Positions 56,530 to 64,000 of a stretch of DNA of 64,000 bases are shown in pieces. Below the pieces are notes generated by a model. The model had not been told where the DNA came from and made no database searches. It saw only the letters and a program-made list of their open reading frames with translations. Positions within the stretch are counted from its first letter, which is position 1, and each line of letters starts with the position of its first letter. This DNA comes from Vanessa cardui (taxonomy: Eukaryota; Arthropoda; Insecta; Lepidoptera; Nymphalidae): contig NC_061143.1 in the NCBI RefSeq assembly GCF_905220365.1, positions 5,208,001 to 5,272,000 of the forward strand, given 5' to 3'. The translations under genes were made by a program, and so were the position numbers.

Positions 56530-57200
56530 GCTCGGTCGAGATTTATTTATTAACTATTTTTAATTCATATTTTTATAAGATATTGTAAAGTAAAGATAAT
56601 TTGAAAATATTGTTTTTCTATCTTCATTTGGAAATTACCGGCTGTTACTATTACTTAAATGCAAAATTTTATCAAAATGTAAAATTATTTTAAAATACAT
56701 ATCGTATCTTATAGTTTATTATAGCAGAGAAACCCATTGCATGGACATCGACTACCAGGTAAGATTTAAAAAAAACATGCACAAGTATACTTGTTCATAC
56801 AAAAGAACATATATATATATATATAATATTTGCAACATCAGTTAATAACTATCGAGAAATTTGGTATTATTTTTAAAAACACCACAAAACCAATAAATCT
56901 AGAGTAAAATAAAACAGAGAGTTGCATGGATAAATCTTATTTGAAGTGCCGTTTGTTAGAATTCATATTTGGATTTGTTAGTGAGTATTTAGTGCATGTA
57001 TAAATACTTTAATAATGGTTATTTTCCGCAGGAAACTTGTAATACTTGACACAGTTTTGACGTATAATAATTAATATGCAGCTTAAAATATATGTTTTTA
57101 ATCGATGTACAAAAACTAACATTGATCGGAACCAATTGTGTGTAGAAAATAACAGTTCGATTGTATATTTATCTTTTTGGAGCTTAAAATACAGTTACAT

Positions 57201-57233
<33 letters not shown>

Positions 57234-58040
57234 CGGTCAAAGGGTCAAAGGTCATTTAAATAAAAAATATTTAAAAATATGTTTTTAGATATTTCATATA
57301 GTTTGAGAATAGTTTATAACACATTTATTAATAGTCCCTATTATAGCAAGCATACGCTCATATATATGTATATCACTATGACATAAACACTTCAATATGA
57401 AACACAAAAGAGACAAGATATCGACACATAAACAATTCGAACCTCAAGGCTCGATCACAAACCGCATGCATTGCGTCTCAGGCGGAAATGACAACCGCTT
57501 CCGCCGGATGCCGCCCTGTCCGACTGACGGTGCATTAGCGTCTGTATTGAGAACATTCGGCAAACTTGTCCCGTACCAAAGGCTTAAAGGTTTCAATCGA
57601 TAAATACATTCTGTTATGATGTTTGCTTTGGTCAAATGAAACAGTTGAAACGACACAATAGTTACATTCGTAAGGAAACCTACATATGTCAGATAAAGAT
57701 CTAATACGTAAGTAACCTCTAAACCTCAACTAACCTCACTGAAATATGTACTTATATGTATTTAGATATTATATATTTAATTTTCTCGTTCACGTGGTGC
57801 GGTAACACTTGTAACTATTTAATGATTTTATGTTACATAAATTATGTAAATATATAGTTTTAAGAAATAGAAAGTAGTCTTCTATGGAACACATATGACG
57901 CAGAGTTGTAAACAGACAAATTTTAGAGAAAAATGTATAATCATTATAACGTCCGCAGTGCTATTCTGTAATAAGTGACCTTAACTATAATAATTACGAT
58001 CATCGTAAGATGGATTTTTACTCTTGAGAGACGAAATGAG
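56530..58040. other. Unassigned; GC-richer island at 57,420-57,610
   Basis: An (AT)n stretch lies at 56,809-56,825. The island 57,420-57,610 stands out in base composition (GCTTCCGCCGGATGCCGCCC) and is open on both strands (57,397-57,603 plus, 57,444-57,656 minus), but neither peptide resembles a family. Confidence 0.3.
57202..57231. repeat. (AC)n microsatellite
   Basis: Fifteen AC units, uninterrupted. Confidence 0.95.
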
Positions 58041-58133
58041 TTCTGTCACATGAATCAGCGATGCTTGCCTGGGTTTGAACCCGCAATCATCGCTTAAGAT
58101 GCACGCGTTCTAACCACTGAGCCATCACGACTC
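58041..58133 (-). repeat. Family S SINE, head only
   Basis: CGATGCTTGCCTGGGTTTGA (B-box side), ATGCACGCGTTCTAACCACT and GAGCCATCACGACTC: the tRNA-like head in reverse, well kept; body missing. Confidence 0.82.
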
Positions 58134-58861
58134 TTTTTTTTTATACATAACAGAAGCGAATCTGAAACAGATTTTTTAGCTTAAATCGTGTTAATAGCAA
58201 TTGTAGGGGTTAATTATATATAAACAATTTGATAGAGATTAAAAATTACACACTAAAACTTATGGTAAATTGTAAACCAATCACTCCAATGCACCAAAAT
58301 TATTCATCAAAATTGGGTCAGACGCTTAAAAGAGAGTCATACATACTTAAATATACTGATTTATAAATATACCACCCTCCTCATTAGATAGGAGTCTTAA
58401 TTACGCAACTAAACCTCTACACTCTCTCTTCCTACCCTCATAACGCTTCGAACGTTAATTTAGACATTGTATGTGAAAATCTTGACCTAAAATCTTCATG
58501 ATTTAGTTTAACTCAAAAATAATGCAACGGTTTTTGGTATTTTGATGAATTTTAATTATTGTACTTCATAGAATTATAGCCTAGCTAGATGAGTGTATCT
58601 ATTTTTTATTTTTCGTATTATAGGAGAGAGTGTAATTTGTATCCGCGATGTGACGTCACACCGTTAATTATTCCCTAACAAAAGCACATTTACTTCCCTT
58701 TGTTTCTAAATGAAAATTTCCATTGAAACTAGACATTTAATCAGTAGTTTTCTAAAAAAGAAACCCACATAGATTAAAAAAAAATCATACTCAATTTTTG
58801 CGTCATTTATAATAATTCTTAATCTAATAAATTACATTTTGTGTGGATACCTACAACTACG
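58134..58861. other. Unassigned sequence
   Basis: ATGTGACGTCACACC near 58,650 contains a perfect TGACGTCA palindrome. No other feature is recognised. Confidence 0.3.
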
Positions 58862-58939
58862 AACACTAACCATAGTTAGTGTTTATTAATGTGTACGTAT
58901 GTATGTGTACTGATTGTATCAGTACACATACATACGTAC
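58862..58939. repeat. Two adjacent perfect hairpins
   Basis: The first has 9-bp arms (AACACTAAC-CATA-GTTAGTGTT, 58862-58883). The second has 21-bp arms (58893-58913 and 58919-58939, containing TACGTATGTATGTGTACTGA) around TTGTA. Confidence 0.92.
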
Positions 58940-59037
58940 GTAAGTGACGTCATGAAATGAGTGATGGCGTAAATATTAAGAATTAAATACTCCTAACATC
59001 GTCTTTTCCCAAAATTTTAACCAATAAAGGTTCGAGT

Positions 59038-59475
59038 TAAGATCTATTATCCTGTTATTCTTTTTGAAAATAAACAGAAAACTTATCAATGTATGCTGTG
59101 CATTTGAGTCGAGTGGTTAAAACGCGTGCACCTTAACCGATGATTGTGGGTTCAAACCCAGGCTAGCACCACTGAATATTCATGCTCAATTTTTGTTTAT
59201 AATTCATCTCATGCTCCTCGGTGAAGGAAAATATCATGAGGAAACCTGCATGTGACTAATTACATTAGATTTCTGCCACATGTGTATCCCACCAACCAAC
59301 GAGCATTAGAACAGCGTGGTGAAATATGTTCCATACCAGAGGAGAGCCTTTCTCGAGAGGTGGCCTTAGCCCAGCTGTGGGAAATTTACAGGCTGTTGTT
59401 GTTGTTGCTAAGATCTTTAATCCTGTTATCGTATTTGAAAACAGACAGAAAATGTATTGATTTATGCTGTGTATT
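59038..59475. repeat. 67-bp direct repeats flanking a SINE
   Basis: 59038-59104 and 59409-59475 align end to end without gaps, about four fifths identical by eye. They share TAAGATCT, ATCCTGTTAT, TTTGAAAA, ACAGAAAA and TATGCTGTG. The family S SINE at 59,105 lies exactly between them. Confidence 0.85.
59105..59405 (+). mobile_element. Family S SINE, full length, (GTT)n tail
   Basis: Head GAGTCGAGTGGTTAAAACGC (a small deletion removes part of GATGGCCCA), CACCTTAACCGATGATTGTG, B box GGGTTCAAACCC, complete body and a GTTGTTGTTGTTG tail ending at 59,407. Confidence 0.9.
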
Positions 59476-59793
59476 AGTATTTACATATTAGTATGGATAT
59501 AAATTGTAAAAAAAAAACTGGATATAACTACATGTCGTGTTTGAAAAATATTACAAGCCACTTCCATGGCAGCCATTGTTCTATAGTTTTCAACTAAAGC
59601 TATGTTTATTAAGCGAACATTTTTAATTGTATGTCTATTATTTTGAACTATATTAAAAAAGTTTTGTTAATATACAACAATAATAGTATATCACTTAGGG
59701 TATACGTATTATAATATAGTTATACAATAGTAGGTAATAAGAATATCATTAACTTAGCGTTTGTGTCTCAATCAAAAAAAAAAAAAATTTATC
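59476..59793. other. Unassigned sequence
   Basis: AT-rich; an A-run at 59,775-59,787. Confidence 0.3.
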
Positions 59794-59801
59794 GTTTATT
59801 G

Positions 59802-60235
59802 CAGCGGTCGGCAACCTCTTTCGGTTGGTATGCAGGGCCACAATGTGGTAAAATATACATAGGCGGGCCGCAGTCATAATACTAACCCTAGAAGCCCAAT
59901 ATGCATAATTAGAATTAATTAGTCATACTCCATAGAAAAAAGAAAAATGGTAATAAAAATTGTTAAAAGATACCGAATATAATTGGTACACACTGCATTA
60001 TGTTTATATGTTTGGATTTTATAGCTAGAAAAATAAGAGAAAAAAAGAATTGAAACCTATAACTACCTACATTGGAAACTGATTTTACACAAATTATAGT
60101 GTAATTTCTGAGGTTGCATTTGAGATGCTATTTTTATATGTTACCTGTCATAATGGCAACTTTTTGACAAAACATCAACGGGCCGCAAGGAAGGTGTTTG
60201 CGGGCCGCACGCGGCCCGCGGGCTGCCGACCGCTG
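59802..60235. mobile_element. hAT-type MITE with perfect 8-bp target duplication
   Basis: The 15-bp ends CAGCGGTCGGCAACC (left) and GGCTGCCGACCGCTG (right) are inverted copies with one mismatch. GTTTATTG occurs at 59794-59801 and 60236-60243, an exact 8-bp duplication as hAT transposases leave. The ends are GC-rich (GCGGGCCGC repeated near both), the middle AT-rich. At 434 bp with no open frame it is non-autonomous; the intact duplication suggests a fairly recent insertion. Confidence 0.93.
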
Positions 60236-60243
60236 GTTTATTG

Positions 60244-60521
60244 ATATTGTATCTTACGTACGAGATACTAGGTATGTATGAAAAAATATTATGCATGATA
60301 ATAATAATGTACCTGGTAATTTTTGCCTCAGCCTGAGAAAGATTATCTAAGGAAGTCTAATATAATGCACAATTGTGTTTACCAATGTAAACACAGGTGC
60401 ACTGTATTTTCCCGTATCCGTAATCCGGTGTTACGGCAATCCGACACGACCTGAAAAGTTCAGGTGTAAGATCTTGAATATAATGCTTTACTTGATTTCC
60501 GAGGAACGGGAGGAAACAAGT
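60244..60521. other. Unassigned sequence
   Basis: Nothing recognised; CCGTATCCGTAATCCGGTGT near 60,413 is less AT-rich. Confidence 0.25.
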
Positions 60522-60811
60522 GAGTCGAGATGGCCCAATGGTTAAAACGCGTGCATCTTAACCGATGATTGCTCGTTCAAACCCAGGCAAACACCTCTGA
60601 TTAATGTGCTTAATTTGTCTTTATAATTCATCTCGTACTGAGCGGTGAAGGAAAACATCGTGAGGAAACCTGCATGTGACAAATTTCATAGAAATTCTGC
60701 CACATGTGTATTCCACCAACCCGCATTGGAACAGCGTGGTGGAATATGTTCCAAACCTTCTCCTCTAAGGGAGAGGAGGCCTTTAGCCCAGCAGTGGGAA
60801 TTTACAGGCTG
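60522..60811 (+). mobile_element. Family S SINE, full length
   Basis: Head GAGTCGAGATGGCCCAATGG, B-box region CGTTCAAACCCAGGC (first G of the box changed to C), CGTGAGGAAACCTGCATGTG, CCGCATTGGAACAGCGTGGT and AGCAGTGGGAATTTACAGGC; the tail is lost. Nearest relative in the window is 33,773, sharing TGTGACAAATTTCATAGAAA. Confidence 0.9.
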
Positions 60812-62186
60812 GAGTGGCTAACTTACCTGACTATAAATTATACTATATTTCTAGGTATACAGACTCTTCACTATTAACCAATCACAATAAAGTACTTAAA
60901 TTTCGAAGAATTATTTAAATTGGGAAATTAGATGAATAAGAGAGATAGAAGATATCGGATGTATTATTATCATGTCGGTACGTCACAATTGGAGACATAC
61001 GATCCCATAAAATCCCACGACGATATAAAGGGTACCGTTGATTTTTGGTAGATAGTTTGGCAGTCCGCCAAGAGATCTACATATTTCTACCCCGTTTACA
61101 GTAGGAAGGATGCATAAAAGCAATTTTCAAGCAAATATTAAAAAAAATATATGGCATTATATCGATGTTTGAATTGTATTTATCTTTGTGATCGAGGAGA
61201 AAAATCCGCCATTTTAATTTTTCTTCAATTTAATCTTTATTTAAAAGCTCGGCGAAATTACTCATTTTTCCACAGATCTGAAATATATTGTTAGAGTTAT
61301 TATTTTTTTCACATTGTATAACTATAATTTATTAGAATAATTTAATTAATGATATGTCGATTGACTATTTTTAGAATATGTGATAGTGTAATACATATTT
61401 TATTATTTACGATGAATGCTGGCCGAAATGTCCGGTACTGGCCGGTAAGAAAAATAAATGTTATAAGAATCGAACGCGACGGCAATGTTTGGTTAGAATG
61501 TGGATCATTCTTGAATAATGAAGACTATAGACTAGTTTTAAAATATAAAATATTAGATGTATAATTTGAAACACTGATTAATCTGAAACCAACGTTAACA
61601 AAATAAATCTGGATTCAAGAAGAATATTGTTTGTTTATAACCCGCGACCATCCCAAGAATAATATTATAAATTGTTGCCATTTGTTTACATAAGTAATAT
61701 AAAAAAAATTATATTTCAAGTTTTTTTTTGTAATTTAAATGTCTAAGTCTCTAAGAGACTTACGATAAAATTGTTCTAAAGGCCAGTATTTTGAACAGAA
61801 AACAAAAGTATTTATAAACGGGAGACAACATAAGTAAGTAGGATTTTACGAATTTTAATTTAGACAATCTTATAAGAAGATTTAGAGGGCAAAGAAAGCT
61901 TTTGACTAATTAAAAAGTCAAATAAAGCAGAAAAAACGGAGATAACTAAGTTTTGATGATCACATCGTTCTGACAAATTGTTGAAGATGCTTTGAATGCA
62001 AAGTGTTTTTATATTTCATAGTTCTAAGTTAACTTCATTTATTTTATTCAATTCAATTTTACTGTTCTTTTAAGAAGGTTCAAGGTATTTTCTAACAACA
62101 CTCAAAAAAATCAAAGTTGCTATACCTAGGTAAGAAAATTTGAGAGCCAAGACAGACTAATTTTTAAAAAACGAAAAGTTTTACTC
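60812..62186. other. Unassigned sequence
   Basis: A 71-codon frame at 61,349-61,564 resembles no family. No repeat recognised. Confidence 0.3.
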
Positions 62187-62285
62187 AGAACTGTGGGTTC
62201 AAGCTCGAACCAATAACTCAGCGTGAGCCTAATTTGTGTTCAGAATTTATCTCGTGCTCCAAAGTGTAAGAGAAAATCTTTTACA
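62187..62285 (+). repeat. Family S SINE, degenerate fragment
   Basis: GTGGGTTCAAGCTCG, CCTAATTTGTGTTCAGAATT and ATCTCGTGCTCC keep the B-box and middle order. A further GAGATGGCCCAGTGATA head fragment lies at 62,526-62,542. Confidence 0.5.
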
Positions 62286-62742
62286 CCATACATAATAATG
62301 TTGTATAATATATTGGTGGAAAAAACTTAATTTTTTTTTCAAGTACATACCTTACATTCTTATGTTTACTACTTCAATATCAAAATTATAATATAAAAAA
62401 AAATCAATGTAATAGTTCAGTAAACAAATAAACATTTCAAATTTAGAATTAAATGTAATTTATGGTAATTTTTGTCGTACTATAATAAATTAAATTCTAA
62501 TTTTAATTTATCAAGAATAAACATTGAGATGGCCCAGTGATATCTACCACCCATGTGGATGGTGCTTAGCTTTATCTATGTATTTATTTATTTTAATCCA
62601 TATTCATCAATTATACATATATATTTTTTTGTCAAAACACCAACCACATAACACATATGTATTCCATGGCGATCATCACAGTATTTTCTTTATTTTCTGA
62701 CCACTAATTTAGTTTTGTACGCTGTGTTCAATAGAGCATAAA

Positions 62743-62800
62743 CAGTGGCGTAAATAGGGCGGTGCCACAGATGCCCAGGCACAGGGCGTAGACTTTCGGG
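62743..62800 (+). repeat. Possible DNA-transposon end (CAGTGGCGTA type)
   Basis: CAGTGGCGTAAATAGGGCGG followed by GATGCCCAGGCACAGGGCG resembles a class of DNA-transposon ends starting CAGTGGCGTA, from memory. No matching right end or duplication was found in the window. Confidence 0.35.
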
Positions 62801-64000
62801 GCCACAAGAATAGACAGACTGGGCAGAACTATTGTTTCTTCGTTTTGCTCTTGTTAAGATTCCGCTGAGCCCCTAGTACTCGATTCCAATACAAACGTAC
62901 TTACATACTAGTATCATTAAAAACATTCATTGCGCTCATTTTTTTGGCAGCGTATTTGTGTTTAGTGTTTATCGTTAATGGGCAACGCATTTCCAGTAGT
63001 GAACCTGCGTTTAAGTTTTAGTGAGTGAGACAAAAAAATAGGCAAAGGGTCTGCTTGAATAGGGCGCAGTTACATAAGCTTGCACAGTACACAGAAAAGG
63101 CTATTTAGCATAAATATATAATAAATAACTCCTACAAATATCTAACCAGTAATATTCAGGTGTGAGTAATAGTATAAATTCATCAAAGTATCAAGAGAAG
63201 TTCAACATGTTGATCCTCCTTACGCGGCACTAATATTATACGAAGTTACTTAACAATTTGAGATCAGCACTGTAGCTGAAATATCGTCCTAGCGTAACGT
63301 TAATGATAATTTAAGAGCTTAGAAAACTCGCTCTGCGTGCGTTAAAACAGTTGTTCTCGTATAAACCAAGTTGAGGGGTACAAAGAGTACCTAAAAGTAC
63401 GATACACACGGATAACCTAAGAACAAATAGTTTCCGTGACATTTTAAGAGTACGAAATACTGGAGTGTGTTCTAGAATGATCTTAAGAAATTGTTTTCTT
63501 AAAATTCTATCAATGTGCAATATGTAATGTAAATATTACTTAGATAAATAATGTCATAAATAGAAAAAAAATATTAAAATAGTTTAAAAAACGAGTCTGT
63601 GTGTATTTCATAAAATATTGCAATCTGCTTTTGTTTTATAATGTTTCGACAAAACTACTGAAACTTACCAAACCATATAAACTACTAATGTGTGTGGTAA
63701 AAATATAATTTTTCACAGTTAACATTTCAGTTTCATACAAAAATGTAGCTTGTTTTGCGATGTTTTTTTTGTAATATTCAAATTTGTTTTATAACTATGT
63801 CGAATACCTAACTTGGCAAATTGAATAAATTAGGAATTAAGGTAATTTATGAACAGTAATTTAGTTACGTAATTGTATAATAACATCAACAAACATACAA
63901 AAAACTGGAATGCCTCGATGGAATAGAAATCCGAGTATATGATTAAGCTGAATCATTTTTTATTATTGAAATAATATACAAATTTTACCTAAAAAATAAA
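62801..64000. other. Unassigned sequence
   Basis: Apart from a slightly less AT-rich part near 62,850 nothing is recognised to the end of the window. Confidence 0.3.

Noticed and set aside
1..64000. CRISPR array, operon or phage-type system
   Set aside because: Repeat content and base composition are those of an insect nuclear genome; no regularly spaced identical repeats or dense coding are present.
1..64000. Endogenous viral gene
   Set aside because: No frame resembles a viral replicase, capsid or envelope; the only retrovirus-like trace is the coding-free solo LTR.

Overview
The window is strongly AT-rich eukaryotic DNA and almost certainly lepidopteran (probably butterfly). The evidence is the repeat content: about twenty copies of a tRNA-derived SINE with the head-to-tail layout familiar from butterfly genomes, a second tRNA-derived SINE, many short Helitron-type elements ending in CTAG before a T, a mariner, two hAT-type elements, and 3' ends of several non-LTR retrotransposons. 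No host protein-coding gene, rRNA or canonical functional tRNA can be supported. The window reads as intergenic or intronic sequence built from layered transposon insertions.

Layout. 1-853: 5' part of a mariner on the minus strand, transposase frame open to the window edge. 855-11.4 kb: old, diverged SINE and LINE pieces, a folded-back block (5.1-5.4 kb) and SINEs with target duplications at 7.46 and 8.30 kb. 11.4-24.9 kb: sparse repeats separated by unrecognised AT-rich DNA, with a perfect 19-bp hairpin at 13.93 kb and an (AT)n tract at 23.5 kb. 24,875-27,410: the best-defined element, an internally deleted Helitron with both ends, a 3' hairpin and a frameshifted Rep-helicase remnant. 29-38 kb: SINEs, small Helitron-type elements, a Tc1/mariner-type MITE and a solo LTR with a 4-bp duplication (36,632-36,994). 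39-43.4 kb: a second, much older Helitron Rep remnant among other Helitron-type ends. 44.7-45.7 kb: a hAT-type element nested in an old SINE. 47-51 kb: SINE and LINE copies, with one SINE inserted at the edge of a MITE. 52-64 kb: sparse, with a hAT MITE carrying a perfect 8-bp duplication (59,802-60,235) and a SINE flanked by unusually long direct repeats (59,038-59,475).

Family labels used below. Family S: tRNA-derived SINE of about 290-300 bp. Family B: repeat of about 280 bp ending in an A-run. LINE-J: 3' end of a Jockey/CR1-like element. LINE-D and LINE-E: C-termini of other non-LTR polyproteins. Fragment F: another LINE-tail-like sequence. Names are from memory and sequence appearance; no database was searched.

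No cooperating gene system was found. What is most worth checking is the Helitron structure, the nested insertions with intact target duplications, the long-repeat-flanked SINE and several near-perfect inverted repeats.
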